From NCBI GenBank assembly GCA_017302015.1, contig JAFLEE010000086.1, positions 1 through 21,029 of the forward strand: a stretch of 21,029 nucleotides of DNA. The letters run 5' to 3'. The stretch is from Spirochaetota bacterium (GTDB taxonomy: Bacteria > Spirochaetota > UBA12135 > COTS27 > JAFLEE01). The stretch's first letter is position 1. Every line of letters begins with the position of its first letter. Of this stretch, positions 1-8,087 are shown one piece after another. Under the pieces are notes generated by a model. It did not search any database and was not told the DNA's origin. It saw only the letters and a program-made list of their open reading frames with translations. Position numbers and translations under genes: made by a program.

Positions 1-10
1 GGGCTCTCAT
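1..10 (-). CDS. possible start of a further operon gene, cut by window edge
   Basis: On the minus strand the lepB stop TGA runs directly into GGAG and then an ATG at 10-8, giving the string TGAGGAGCCATG. This could be the ribosome site and start of the next gene of the same operon. The Shine-Dalgarno to ATG spacing is only two bases, which is short, and just three codons are visible, so no product can be named. Confidence 0.22.
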
Positions 11-16
11 GGCTCC

Positions 17-1336
17 TCAGTGGATCAGGAACCGGCCGAAGGGGAAGATGCGGATCATCGGGGTGCCCTTGATGGCCCATTTCGGAACGAAGCCCCAATA
101 GCGGCCGTCGAAGGAATCGTCGCGGTTGTCGCCCATCACGAATAGGTGGCCCTTGGGCACCGTGACGGGGCCGAAATTATGGCGGTATTCCTCGGCCATC
201 CCGTAGGGATGGTAGGGGAAGAGCCCGGGTTCGAAGGGCACCGCGGGGTAGCGCATGTCCATCCCCTCGTTCTGGCGCACCGGGAAGGTCTTGGAGGAGA
301 CGACGCCGTCGGCCGACTTGCGCTCGAGGGTATTGGATTGGATCCGGAAGAGCGCGGGGCGGCCGCCCTGCTGGCCCTCCTCGGTGAAGACCGGCCCGGT
401 GGGCAGGTGGAGTTTACCGTTGACGAAGACCTGCTGGTTGATGATCTCGAGGGTGTCGCCCTCGTCGGCGATCATGCGCTTGACGTAGTCCTTCGTCATG
501 TCGACCCAGGGGTTCGGGTAGAGCGTGAAGGGCGACCAGGACGAGAGGTTCATCCCGGTCGGCGAGGGCTCCACCTCGAGGGCCCGCGCCGCGGCGACCA
601 CGATCGCTTTCGGGAGGAACCCGTAGGGCGTGTTGAGCATGACCGTGGAGATGATCGTGGCCCCGGCGATCGGCGTGTCGAGCACCGCCCGCAGCGCGCC
701 GGGGTAATTATTCTCGAACGTGGTCACGGAGCGGATCCCCTTGCGGGCCGCCATCAGGACGGTGAAGCGCGCGGGGTCGGTGAGGTCGGCGCGGTAGCGG
801 TCCCAGGTTTTCCCGTAGAGCATCAGGCTAAAGGGCTTCCCGATGGCGGTGGGGCTGCCGGCGCGGGGCATCACGGCCAGGCCCAGGGCGCTGCAATTGA
901 AGATGTAATTCGTGAAGCCGGGCTGGACGGAGATCGCGTGGGGGAACCCGTTGTCCAAGTTGATCCGGGCGAGGGTATCGACGGCCTCCTGGTTCCGGGG
1001 GAGGAGTTCGGTGCCGACGAACGTGTGTTCGCCAGGAGAGCGGAAGATGACCACATCGCCGGGGATCGGCGCCTTCCCGGGGAGTTTCCAGCCGGAGAGC
1101 CCGTCGGTAAAGGGGATCTTGAGGCCGTACCAGAAGCGGTTGGCCAATAGCCAATCGCCCTCGCGGAAGGTGGGGATCATGCTGCCGGTGGGGATCTTGT
1201 AGATCGTGAGCACCGTGGAGCGGATGGCGAGGGCCACCAGGATAGCCCAGAAGTATTCTTTGATGTGCCGCCGCCAGAAGATGAAATGGTCGACGGATTG
1301 CTCGTAGAGCCAGTCGGTGATCTTGCTCAAATTCAT
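17..1336 (-). CDS. lepB: signal peptidase I with large internal insertion
   Basis: Type I signal peptidase, the membrane serine protease that removes Sec/Tat signal peptides on the outer face of the inner membrane. An N-terminal membrane segment (about residues 27-46) precedes the catalytic serine S52 in IPTGSMIPT. The general-base lysine is K286 in DYVKRMIADEGD, and the C-terminal box GDNRDDSFDGR is at 402-412. The order and all key motifs are intact. At 439 residues it is far longer than SipS-type (about 180) and E. coli LepB (324). The extra length sits mainly between about residue 103, just after GDVVIFRSPGE, and about 280, ahead of the lysine box. The insert has no recognisable motif. 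The start ATG overlaps the stop of the upstream small gene as TAATG, so it is probably translationally coupled and the last or nearly last gene of the prenyl synthase-nfeD-floA operon. Function is confident; the role of the insertion is unknown. Confidence 0.95.
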   Translation of the reverse strand: MNLSKITDWLYEQSVDHFIFWRRHIKEYFWAILVALAIRSTVLTIYKIPTGSMIPTFREGDWLLANRFWYGLKIPFTDGLSGWKLPGKAPIPGDVVIFRSPGEHTFVGTELLPRNQEAVDTLARINLDNGFPHAISVQPGFTNYIFNCSALGLAVMPRAGSPTAIGKPFSLMLYGKTWDRYRADLTDPARFTVLMAARKGIRSVTTFENNYPGALRAVLDTPIAGATIISTVMLNTPYGFLPKAIVVAAARALEVEPSPTGMNLSSWSPFTLYPNPWVDMTKDYVKRMIADEGDTLEIINQQVFVNGKLHLPTGPVFTEEGQQGGRPALFRIQSNTLERKSADGVVSSKTFPVRQNEGMDMRYPAVPFEPGLFPYHPYGMAEEYRHNFGPVTVPKGHLFVMGDNRDDSFDGRYWGFVPKWAIKGTPMIRIFPFGRFLIH

Positions 1337-1725
1337 TAAAAGTGCCTGGGAGTGAGGATTTCCTTGTGGAGGATGGCGGCCCGCAATTGCTTGGGCCCGA
1401 GGAGGAGACGGGGGCGGCGGCGCGCGAGCGCCTCGGTGACGGGGGCGATGGGGGTCGCCTCGGGGGCCGGTGCGGCGTCGGCGCGCAGGCGGAAATCATC
1501 CGCCTTCCGGCGGACGGGATTCGCCATCGCGCCGGGGGCCGAACCCTCGGTTTTCCGCGGGCTCAGGTGTTCGGAACGACGAAGCTCCGCGGGAACCTTG
1601 GTCGGGACTTTTTCGGCCGTGTCGTTCTTCTGCTTGCGGTGCTTCAGCCAGGCCTGCACGCCCGCGATGGCCAAAAAGACGAGGAGCGGGAGGAGTTTTC
1701 CCCCCAGGCTCCCGGAATCTTCCAC
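1336..1725 (-). CDS. small single-TM hypothetical protein
   Basis: A 129-residue protein of unknown function. It starts with GTG six bases after the floA stop and ends in a TAATG overlap with lepB, so it sits firmly inside the operon although no strong Shine-Dalgarno is seen. Residues about 10-27 (KLLPLLVFLAIAGVQAW) form one hydrophobic segment, followed by a basic stretch (KHRKQK), predicting an N-out/C-in anchor by the positive-inside rule. The middle is Pro/Ala/Arg-rich and probably disordered. The last 20 residues (LRAAILHKEILTPRHF) form a short amphipathic helix that resembles the LRxAxxxxEIL tail seen at the end of many small operon proteins. I infer a membrane-linked accessory protein for its FloA or signal peptidase neighbours; nothing in the sequence proves this. 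Confidence 0.75.
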   Translation of the reverse strand: MEDSGSLGGKLLPLLVFLAIAGVQAWLKHRKQKNDTAEKVPTKVPAELRRSEHLSPRKTEGSAPGAMANPVRRKADDFRLRADAAPAPEATPIAPVTEALARRRPRLLLGPKQLRAAILHKEILTPRHF

Positions 1726-1731
1726 CGGGGA

Positions 1732-2724
1732 TCAGGCCTTGCCGCCGCCGATGGGGCCCGCGTCGCCCTCGGCCAGGCTGCGTCGCATGCGGGTGTCGGC
1801 CTGGATATTGTCCATGCGGTAATTGTCCATCACGCCGAGGCGCCCGTTCTTGAGGGCGTCGGCGAGGGCCAAGGGCACTTCCTTCTCGGCTTCCACGACC
1901 TTGGCGCGCATCTCCTCGGCGAGGGCGCGCATCTCCTGTTCCCGGGCGATGGCCATGGCCCGCCGCTCCTCGGCCTTGGCTTGGGCGATGCGCTTGTCGG
2001 CTTCCGCTTGGTCGGTCTGGAGTTTGGCGCCGATATTGATGCCGATCTCGACGTCGGCGATATCGATGGAAAGGATCTCGAAGGCGGTGCCCTGGTCGAG
2101 GCCCTTGGCCAGCACGGTTTTGGAGATGCGGTCGGGGTGCTCGAGCACGTCCTTGTGGCTGACCGCCGCGCCGATGGTGCTCACGACGCCCTCGCCCACC
2201 CGGGCGATGACCGTCTCTTCGCCGGCGCCGCCGACGAGCTTGGTGATGTTGGTCCGCACGGTCACCCGGGCGAGCACCAGCACCTGGATGCCGTCTTTCG
2301 CGACCCCGGCGATCTTGGGGGTTTCGATGACCTTGGGCTTCACGCTCATCTGCACGGCCTCGAAGACCTTGCGCCCGGCGAGGTCGATGGCCGCCCCGCG
2401 GTCGAAGGGAAGCTCGATATTGGCTTTGTGGGCGGCGATGACGGCGTTGGTGACGTCGGTGACGTTCCCGCCCGCGAGGAAATGGCTCTCGAGTTGGTTG
2501 GCGGTGATGGGGAAATTGGCCTTGGCCGAGGTGATCATCTTGTCGACGATGAGCCCGGGCGGCACGCCCCGGAAGCGCATGAACACGAGTTGGAAGAGGC
2601 TCACGCGCACCCCGCTGATGAGGGCGCGCAACCAGAGGAGGATCGGGAAGAACCGGAGGAAGACGACCAGGAGGATGAGGCCGACGACGAATAGGCCGAG
2701 GACGAGCATGGGGCTTAAGGACAT
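1732..2724 (-). CDS. floA: flotillin-like protein FloA
   Basis: FloA/YqfA-family bacterial flotillin, a 330-residue scaffold protein of functional membrane microdomains. The N-terminus has a hydrophobic hairpin (about residues 4-36, [20 protein letters not shown]) with no periplasmic domain. The SPFH/PHB-type domain follows ([17 protein letters not shown], then [24 protein letters not shown]). The helical part is Ala/Glu/Lys-rich ([22 protein letters not shown], positions about 233-270) and should form the coiled-coil for oligomerisation. The tail ends [10 protein letters not shown]. The ATG at 2724 was chosen over an upstream in-frame start at 2865 because it follows GGAG at proper distance and begins at the FloA-type N-terminus; the longer start would overlap nfeD. 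It sits 43 bases after nfeD, the usual partner. A TATAAT sequence in that gap may give it its own transcript. Confidence 0.96.
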   Translation of the reverse strand: MSLSPMLVLGLFVVGLILLVVFLRFFPILLWLRALISGVRVSLFQLVFMRFRGVPPGLIVDKMITSAKANFPITANQLESHFLAGGNVTDVTNAVIAAHKANIELPFDRGAAIDLAGRKVFEAVQMSVKPKVIETPKIAGVAKDGIQVLVLARVTVRTNITKLVGGAGEETVIARVGEGVVSTIGAAVSHKDVLEHPDRISKTVLAKGLDQGTAFEILSIDIADVEIGINIGAKLQTDQAEADKRIAQAKAEERRAMAIAREQEMRALAEEMRAKVVEAEKEVPLALADALKNGRLGVMDNYRMDNIQADTRMRRSLAEGDAGPIGGGKA

Positions 2725-2748
2725 GGAATTCTCCGTTTTTGCGTCCAG

Positions 2749-2754
2749 ATTATA
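2749..2754 (-). promoter_or_regulatory. possible internal -10 box for floA
   Basis: A perfect TATAAT on the minus strand lies in the nfeD-floA gap, 24 bases before the floA ATG, with a GGAG Shine-Dalgarno between them. No good -35 hexamer is found 16-18 bases upstream, so this is a candidate only. If used, floA and the downstream lepB could be expressed separately from the prenyl synthase. Confidence 0.4.
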
Positions 2755-2767
2755 GGATGAAAGGCTC

Positions 2768-4108
2768 CTAGGAATCGCCGCGGACGACCAAGCGGCTGGC
2801 TTCGACGCGCACGACGCGCAGCGGCGAACCGCGCGGGATATACCCCGATTCGCTCTGGACGTCATACTGGACCTCGGCGAAGACCCCGATGCCTTGGGGG
2901 CGCAGATCGGTGAGCGCCTTGCCCGCGGCTCCCGGCTCCACCTTGCCGGCGATGGGTTCGGCCGCGGTGCGGGCGATGGTCGAATCGAGGCTGAACCGCT
3001 TGAAGAGGCGTGATTCGGGGAGGAAACGGAAACTGAGCCCCACCACCGCGAGCACGAAAGCGAGGGAGGCGCTCACCGTGTAGAGCGCGGTCACCCAATT
3101 GGAGATTCCGAAGGAGAGGAAGATCCCGGCGACGGTGAGGAGGACGCCGAGGATGCCCGTGATGCCGAACCCCGGGATGAGGAAAATTTCCAGGAGGAGG
3201 AGCACGACCCCCACCGCGAAGAGGGCCGGGGCCTGCCAGGAGGCGTTGGCCACGAGGATCTGGATGGTGAAGAAGGCGGTCAGGCAGAGGACGCCGAGGG
3301 TCCCGGCGACGCCCCAGGTCGGGTGGGTGACCTCGTAATAGAGCCCCAGCACGCCCAGGGAAAGGAGGATGCCCAGGAGCACGGGGCTCGAGAGGAAATC
3401 CAGGATCCGCAGGCTATTTTTAAGTTCGAAGACCTTCACCGCCTCGCGGCGCACGCCCAGGCGCCCGGTGAGGTCGTCAAAGTTCGATACGGTGCCGTCG
3501 GAGATTTTGAGTCGCAGGGCCTCGTCGGCCGACAGGGTGAGGAGTTTCCCCTTCGGGAGATCGAAACCATCCCGCTCCCGGGTGAGCCCCAATTCTTCGT
3601 CGACCATCGCCTCGCAGACGCGAACCGGCCGGCCCCGCTTCTCCGCGAGGGCGCGGAACTCGGCCCGCATCACGCTCACCATCTTCTCCGGGGCCTTCAC
3701 CATCCCCTTCTCCCCGACGTGCACCGGGGTCGAGGCGCCGAACACGCCGCCGGAACTCACGAAGATACGCTTCCCGGTCAGGCTGAGGAGGGCGCCGGCG
3801 GAGATGGCGTTCTTATTGACGAAGACCACCACGTCGCCATCGAAATCGAGGAGGCGGTTGACCAATTTCAGGGCGGTATCCACGCGCCCCCCCGGCGTAT
3901 CGAGTTCGAGGATGAGCACATCGGCCCGCTCCTTCACGGCCTCCTGAATCGCTTTGCGAAGGTAGAGCTCGTACCAGGGTCCGATCTCTTGGTATTCGAG
4001 CTTGGGGATCAGGTAGGGGCGCTCATAGGCCGCCGGGAACAGGGGGGTGGCGGCGGCGAGGGCGAGCAAGAGGGAGATCATCATGCGGAGCCGACTCGGG
4101 GTCATCAT
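2768..4108 (-). CDS. nfeD: NfeD membrane-bound ClpP-class serine protease
   Basis: Long-form NfeD, the usual partner of flotillins. With the ATG at 4108 (preceded by AAAGGAAAG) the protein has 446 residues. An N-terminal signal or anchor segment (about 10-26) is followed by a ClpP-class domain. Its nucleophile is S103 in [15 protein letters not shown], and [13 protein letters not shown] (about 67-79) is the typical glycine-rich strand. The likely general-base lysine is in APEKMV, about K142. Four or five hydrophobic segments span about 240-360 ([37 protein letters not shown] and others). The C-terminal soluble OB-fold domain covers about 390-446 and ends [20 protein letters not shown]. Families of this type are thought to cleave stomatin/flotillin-like partners; here the target would be FloA just downstream. 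An in-frame ORF extends to 4246 but overlaps the upstream gene and lacks family-like sequence, so the shorter start is preferred; ATG 4105 is equally possible. Confidence 0.95.
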   Translation of the reverse strand: MMTPSRLRMMISLLLALAAATPLFPAAYERPYLIPKLEYQEIGPWYELYLRKAIQEAVKERADVLILELDTPGGRVDTALKLVNRLLDFDGDVVVFVNKNAISAGALLSLTGKRIFVSSGGVFGASTPVHVGEKGMVKAPEKMVSVMRAEFRALAEKRGRPVRVCEAMVDEELGLTRERDGFDLPKGKLLTLSADEALRLKISDGTVSNFDDLTGRLGVRREAVKVFELKNSLRILDFLSSPVLLGILLSLGVLGLYYEVTHPTWGVAGTLGVLCLTAFFTIQILVANASWQAPALFAVGVVLLLLEIFLIPGFGITGILGVLLTVAGIFLSFGISNWVTALYTVSASLAFVLAVVGLSFRFLPESRLFKRFSLDSTIARTAAEPIAGKVEPGAAGKALTDLRPQGIGVFAEVQYDVQSESGYIPRGSPLRVVRVEASRLVVRGDS

Positions 4109-4173
4109 GGGGTTCTTTCCTTTCGGGCGCGGGCGGTTCGGCTTGATCGTCAAGAGGTTCGGGGCGGGGCGCA

Positions 4174-5094
4174 TCATCGGGATTCGAGGAGGGCTTCCGT
4201 GCGCCCCCGCAGGAGCGCGAGGACGGGCTCGAGGGCGGCCGGACAATCGCTGGCCAACGCATGGAGGCCATCCCGTGCGTAGGCTTCGACGCGGGCCTTA
4301 AGGGCCTGGCGGACCGCCTCGGGCGGCGCCTGGAGCCCCCCGTGCGAGAAGGCGTCCAACCCGTCGGGATCCACTTCGTTCCAATAGCGCGAGGCGTAGG
4401 TCCAGTGGTGGAGCTGGCCGGCGCCGCCCTCCCCCCGGGTGTCCTCCGCCAAATCCTCAATATCGTCGACCAATTGGAAGACGACTCCGTGCATCGCCCC
4501 GGCTTCCTCGAGCCATTCGAGTTCGGGCGCCGAGCAGGATCGCAGGTGGCCGGGGACGAGGAACGAAAGGGCGAACAGGGCGCCCGTCTTTCCACGGGCG
4601 ATCTCGAGACAATCGGCCTCGCTCGGGGCGGACGCCTTCACGAACCGGATATCCTGGATGAGTTCGCCCTCGCAGACCCGGCGGATCTGGCGGTGGAAGC
4701 AGCGCTCGACGCGGCGCCCCCCCGTCCCTTGGGAGACGGCCCATTGGTGGAGCCGTCGCATGCTATTGCTGAAGAGGAGGTCGGCGGCGAAGATCGCGAT
4801 GCGACTCTTGAGCAGTCGGTTGACGGTCTTCTGCCCTCGGCGCGCCTGGGTCTCGTCGATGACATCATCGTGGAGGATCGTGGTCGTGTGCACCAATTCG
4901 AGGATCGAGGCGGGAAGCGCGAGGCGTTGGACGTCGATCCCCATCGCGTTCCCGACATCGCGTACGAGGGCGGAGCGCAGGTTCTTCCCCTTGAGGAAAT
5001 ACCCCGCGCGACGGAGCACCACCGGCGGGAGCACGGCCAGGATCCCGTCCATTTCGAGGCGGAGGGCTTGGGAAAACTTGGGGGAGGCTTGCAA
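4174..5094 (-). CDS. polyprenyl diphosphate synthase (trans-type)
   Basis: Trans-isoprenyl diphosphate synthase that condenses IPP with an allylic primer. The first Asp-rich motif is HDDVIDE at 75-81, the second is QLVDDIEDL at 207-215, and the GKT of the conserved lysine motif is at 168-170 (EIARGKTGALF). The usual GGKRLRP loop near the N-terminus appears as KGKNLRSALV, a relaxed version. Small Thr residues precede the first motif (VHTTTILHDDVID), which by family rules allows products longer than C15; this is inference, and the chain length cannot be read with certainty. Length 306 is a little short for the family (about 320). The start is TTG at 5094 with no clear Shine-Dalgarno; the next candidate is ATG at codon 15. 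It ends 65 bases before nfeD and is the first gene of the run toward lepB, diverging from the tRNA-Asp gene. Possible roles are quinone side chain, carrier lipid or microdomain polyisoprenoid. Confidence 0.93.
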   Translation of the reverse strand: MQASPKFSQALRLEMDGILAVLPPVVLRRAGYFLKGKNLRSALVRDVGNAMGIDVQRLALPASILELVHTTTILHDDVIDETQARRGQKTVNRLLKSRIAIFAADLLFSNSMRRLHQWAVSQGTGGRRVERCFHRQIRRVCEGELIQDIRFVKASAPSEADCLEIARGKTGALFALSFLVPGHLRSCSAPELEWLEEAGAMHGVVFQLVDDIEDLAEDTRGEGGAGQLHHWTYASRYWNEVDPDGLDAFSHGGLQAPPEAVRQALKARVEAYARDGLHALASDCPAALEPVLALLRGRTEALLESR

Positions 5095-5107
5095 AGTTGT
5101 CGCCGAG

Positions 5108-5136
5108 TTGACAGTGTTACCCCAAAATCGTACAAT
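5108..5136 (+). promoter_or_regulatory. consensus sigma-70 type promoter for tRNA-Asp
   Basis: TTGACA at 5108-5113 and TACAAT at 5131-5136 are separated by exactly 17 bases, so the -35 is perfect and the -10 has one mismatch. Transcription would begin near 5143, a few bases before the mature tRNA 5' end at 5147. It is the best housekeeping promoter in the window and shows that this organism uses the standard group 1 sigma-factor signals. Confidence 0.88.
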
Positions 5137-5146
5137 GAGCGGCCTT

Positions 5147-5221
5147 GGAGGTGTAGCTCAGTTTGGTTAGAGTACCTGCCTGTCACGCAGGGTGTCGCGG
5201 GTTCGAGTCCCGTCACCTCCG
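5147..5221 (+). tRNA. tRNA-Asp (anticodon GTC)
   Basis: A full cloverleaf folds by eye. The acceptor stem GGAGGTG (5147-5153) pairs with CACCTCC (5214-5220), and the discriminator base is G5221. The D arm starts GCTC (5156) and closes with GAGT. The anticodon stem CCTGC/GCAGG holds the loop CTGTCAC, with anticodon GTC at 5182-5184. The T arm GCGGG-TTCGAGT-CCCGT completes the fold. The 3' CCA is not encoded (the next bases are ATC), so CCA must be added by a nucleotidyltransferase. It stands alone between a strong promoter and a strong terminator. Confidence 0.97.
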
Positions 5222-5237
5222 ATCTCCTCGGCTTTTC

Positions 5238-5266
5238 AAACCGGATCGAAAGATCCGGTTTTTTTT
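5238..5266 (+). terminator. intrinsic terminator after tRNA-Asp
   Basis: A perfect 10-base-pair stem, AAACCGGATC and GATCCGGTTT, closed by a GAAA tetraloop (5248-5251), runs straight into a T tract to 5266. This is a textbook Rho-independent terminator. It insulates the tRNA transcript from the FapA-family gene downstream. Confidence 0.93.
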
Positions 5267-5402
5267 ATCCATTTGTTGACTTCGGCAACGGGAGGACCCC
5301 TCAAAATCCCCTGAATTTACCGAATTTCCTGGGGAATATGCTCTTCTTTTTCCGGGGGGAGCCGACAATCGACGGAGGAACGTGGTTTTCCACGGAGCAG
5401 CC

Positions 5403-7082
5403 ATGAAAATAGGTGATTACCGATATCCGGTGGATATTCCCGTCAAGGACCTCTACGAACTCGCTGTCCAGGGCGCCGCCTCCCCGGAAGAGTGGCTGAG
5501 GCTCTCCTCCTGCTTCGTCTCCCCCGGTTGCCTCCTCCTGCAGTTCAAGGGCAGCATCAAGTTCAAGAACCGCTCCGAGACCGTGGAGTACGATGAGAAG
5601 AATTTCGCCTACAAGGCCGCGGTGGCCGGCTACGTCGCCTACGGCGAAGATTCCATCGAAATTCTTCCTTTCTGCCATATCAATGAGCGCGGCACGCTCT
5701 GCCGGGCCGTCGTCCCCGCCAAGGCCGGCACGAAAGAGGTCCTCTCCGCGTCCCTCGTGCGCAATTTCGCCCAGATGGCGGGGGTCAAACTCCCGATCCT
5801 CGACGAGAACCTGGCCCAGGCGATGAAGGCCCACCAGGCCGGCGGCGGCTTCACCGTCCTCTGCGAGGGCAAGGACGCCGTTAACAGCGTGCCGGAGGTG
5901 GTGGAACTCGTCTATAAGATCCAGACGAGCATCGGGAAGACCGATGCCATGGGCAACATCGACTACAAGGAACGCCACTTCGTCAACAACGTGGAGGCCG
6001 ACCAGCACATCGCTAATTACCACCCCGCCATCGAGGCGTTCCCCGGGCGCGACGTCTTCAACCAGGTCATCAAGCCGGTGCGCGAGACCCCCTTCACCTA
6101 CCGCATGGGCTCGGGGTTGAAGCTCATCCCCGAGAAGAACCAGATCGTCTCCACCCTCCAGGGCATCCTGAACATCTCCGCCGAGAACGTGCTCAGCGTC
6201 ACCCAGGACCAGACCATCGACGGGGACGTCGACCTCAAGAGCGGGAACATCGACGCCGTCGGCAACCTCCTCGTCAAGGGCAACGTGACCTCGGGGTTCA
6301 CCGTGGTCGCCAAGGGCAACATCACCATCGAGGGGAACATCGAGGAGGCCACGGTCCAGTGCGGGCGCAACCTGGTCGTGCGCGGCGGCATCACGGGGGG
6401 CGACGGGTGCACCGTCACGGCGGCGGGCACGCTGCATTGCCTCTTCATCCGGAACGGCAGCATCAAATGCCAGGGCGACGTGGAAGTCGGGCAATTCATC
6501 ATGAACTCCAGCGTCCAATCCGGCGGGGCGATCCGGGCGGTGACCGAGCGCAAAGGCAAGGTCGTCGGCGGCACCCTCACGGCGAAGAACGCCATCGAGA
6601 CCTACGAGGTGGGCAACGTCACGGGCGTGAAGACCGTGCTCATCGCCGGCGTCGATCCCGAGAAGGAAAAGATCATCCAGGATCTCGGCGAGCGCATCAA
6701 GCACAATAACGAGAGCCTGGTGAAACTCAAGAACACGGTGGGCTCCCAGTACTTCGAGAACCCCCAGGCCTTCTTCAAGCGCCTCCCCGCCTCTAAGATC
6801 CCTCAGGTCAAGAAGATCATCGAGGCCATGCGCTCCTGCATCGAGCAGCGCAAGATCCTCGACCAGGAATTGGCGGTCCATTCCCTCGAGGGTTCCCGCA
6901 ACCGCCTGGCCACCATCACGATCCACCACCAGGCCTTCGAGGGGCTCAGCCTGCAGATCGGCAGCGTCACCAGTTCCCCGAAGGCCGTGGCCTCCCCCAC
7001 CGCCTTCATGGTGAACCCCGCCACCAATACCATCGTCCCCACCAGCATCGCCTCCTCCTTGAAGGAGAAGGCGAAGGGCTGA
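5403..7082 (+). CDS. DUF342 / FapA-family polymer-forming beta-helix protein
   Basis: A 559-residue member of the FapA (flagellar assembly protein A, DUF342) family. The N-terminal part (about 1-230) is a mixed domain. From about 263 to 415 the chain is a run of short beta-helix rungs with repeated G-N-[ILV] steps (VDLKSGNIDAVGNLLVKGNV, VVAKGNITIEGNI, CGRNLVVRGGI). After this comes a helical, coiled-coil-like section (about 420-500, DPEKEKIIQDLGERIKHNNE) and a short C-terminal beta part. That layout is typical for the family. Members are known near flagellar or chemotaxis genes, but none are here, so its role in this organism is open; cytoplasmic scaffold or polymer is the safest statement. 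ATG 5403 is preferred, with GGAG at 5394-5397; a GTG at 5382 in the same frame sits almost on top of a GGAGGAA and is less likely. The gene ends 28 bases before the LipM-like gene. Confidence 0.9.
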   Translation: MKIGDYRYPVDIPVKDLYELAVQGAASPEEWLRLSSCFVSPGCLLLQFKGSIKFKNRSETVEYDEKNFAYKAAVAGYVAYGEDSIEILPFCHINERGTLCRAVVPAKAGTKEVLSASLVRNFAQMAGVKLPILDENLAQAMKAHQAGGGFTVLCEGKDAVNSVPEVVELVYKIQTSIGKTDAMGNIDYKERHFVNNVEADQHIANYHPAIEAFPGRDVFNQVIKPVRETPFTYRMGSGLKLIPEKNQIVSTLQGILNISAENVLSVTQDQTIDGDVDLKSGNIDAVGNLLVKGNVTSGFTVVAKGNITIEGNIEEATVQCGRNLVVRGGITGGDGCTVTAAGTLHCLFIRNGSIKCQGDVEVGQFIMNSSVQSGGAIRAVTERKGKVVGGTLTAKNAIETYEVGNVTGVKTVLIAGVDPEKEKIIQDLGERIKHNNESLVKLKNTVGSQYFENPQAFFKRLPASKIPQVKKIIEAMRSCIEQRKILDQELAVHSLEGSRNRLATITIHHQAFEGLSLQIGSVTSSPKAVASPTAFMVNPATNTIVPTSIASSLKEKAKG

Positions 7083-7110
7083 CGCCCCAAGGTCCCCGGC
7101 CCGCCCCGCG

Positions 7111-7797
7111 ATGGCGCTCCCAGGCACCGTCACCCAGGATCCCCCGCGATCGGCCGCCGAGAATATGGAGGCCGATCGGCGCCTCTATGAGGAGGTCAGC
7201 CTCGCCCCCGGCGGCCCTTTCCGCGCCCGCGTCTACGAATGGCTGCGGCCCTCCATCACCCTGGGGATCTCCCAAGCCGACTCGGTCCTCGACCTGGAGC
7301 GTTGCCGCCGGGACGGCGTTGAATGGGCCCGGCGCATCACCGGTGGGAAGGCCGTCCTCCATCACCGCGAGGTCACCTATGCCCTCTCGGGAGCCTCCAA
7401 GGGCCCCCTATTCGGTTCCACGCTCTATGAAACCTACTTAAAACTCGGGGAGGCCCTGGGAGATTTCTTCAAGGAACTCGGCCTCGAAGCCAAGATGATC
7501 CAGACGCGCATGCCCGGTGGGGCGGCCGAGGAGGCGTGTTTCGACCTCACGAGCCTCTACGAACTCGAGGTCGACGGCCGAAAACTCGTGGGGTCCGCCC
7601 AGAAGCGCGGCCGAACCGCCTTCCTGCAGCACGGCTCCATCCCGGTGCTCCAGAGCCCGGTGGAGCTCCTGAAATATCTGAGGGTTCCCCCGCCCTCCCA
7701 CCGGCCCATGGCCTGCCTGGCGGATTTCGGCGCCCCGCCGCCCATGGAGGTCCTCAAAGACCTCCTCGCCCGATCCCTGGAAAAACGATTCTCTTGA
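7111..7797 (+). CDS. lipM: LipM-like octanoyltransferase / lipoate ligase family protein
   Basis: BPL/LplA/LipB-fold enzyme of 228 residues that moves an octanoyl (or lipoyl) group to a lipoyl-domain protein. Seen motifs are RRITGGKAVLHH (74-85), the acyl-binding segment of the fold, and DGRKLVGSAQKR (155-166) with the conserved lysine K158. C143 in EEACFDLTSLYE matches the position of the acyl-thioester cysteine in LipM-type octanoyltransferases. This points to ACP-dependent octanoyl transfer rather than ATP-dependent lipoate ligation, but a ligase cannot be excluded. The chain lacks the extra C-terminal domain of classical LplA. It follows the FapA-family gene by 28 bases, likely on one transcript, with no Shine-Dalgarno in front of ATG 7111. 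The N-terminal AENMEADRRLYEE aligns with the usual family start, so the call of this start is reasonable. Confidence 0.82.
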   Translation: MALPGTVTQDPPRSAAENMEADRRLYEEVSLAPGGPFRARVYEWLRPSITLGISQADSVLDLERCRRDGVEWARRITGGKAVLHHREVTYALSGASKGPLFGSTLYETYLKLGEALGDFFKELGLEAKMIQTRMPGGAAEEACFDLTSLYELEVDGRKLVGSAQKRGRTAFLQHGSIPVLQSPVELLKYLRVPPPSHRPMACLADFGAPPPMEVLKDLLARSLEKRFS

Positions 7798-7805
7798 GCC
7801 GCCGC

Positions 7806-8087
7806 TTAGGCGGCGCTATTGAAAAAATTCCCCGTTCGAACGCGCTCGTAGCTGACGGAGATCTCGCTGAAGCCGGGGGCGATCTTATAGACGACGAAGT
7901 AGGTCGGCGAATCATCGGCGCGCAACACTTTTTCGACCTGGCCGGGGAGGGGCTTTCCTTCCGGGAGGGAGAGGGCGCGGGGAAACTCGGGGTCCGGGGG
8001 GATTTCCCGTGGACCGAGTTGATTGGCCAAGGCGGGGTTTTCCGGGGGGAAGACGACTTCTCGGATCGAGGGGACTGCTTGTGCCAT
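7806..8087 (-). CDS. hypothetical 93-aa protein
   Basis: A weakly supported gene of 93 residues, not recognised. Its middle is rich in Pro (VVFPPENPALANQ, IPPDPEFPRALSLPEG). The last third has a strand-like pattern (SPTYFVVYKIAPGFSEISVSYERV) that looks like real protein sequence rather than a shadow. No transmembrane segment or signal peptide is visible. The reading frame stays open upstream to 8282 but overlaps ptsH, so ATG 8087 is chosen; there is no properly spaced Shine-Dalgarno. It lies 107 bases downstream of ptsH on the same strand and converges with the LipM-like gene, their stop codons being only 8 bases apart. It could be the tail of the hpf-hprK-ptsH operon. Confidence 0.45.
   Translation of the reverse strand: MAQAVPSIREVVFPPENPALANQLGPREIPPDPEFPRALSLPEGKPLPGQVEKVLRADDSPTYFVVYKIAPGFSEISVSYERVRTGNFFNSAA

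Noticed and set aside
1342-2694. Long plus-strand frame of 450 codons opposite floA and its downstream gene
   Set aside because: Shadow of the FloA gene, low-complexity Gly/Asp/Glu-rich product, no start signal.
5276-5342. TTGACT and TATGCT or CAAAAT boxes ahead of the FapA-family gene, and two GAATTT repeats nine bases apart
   Set aside because: No pair has an acceptable 16-18 base spacing, and the repeats are too short to support an operator call. I see nothing else firm in 5267-5402.
7798-7814. GCCGCC-GCTTA-GGCGGC hairpin between the convergent LipM-like and 93-aa genes
   Set aside because: It could be a bidirectional terminator, but no T tract follows on either strand, and a six-pair GC stem is expected by chance in this composition.
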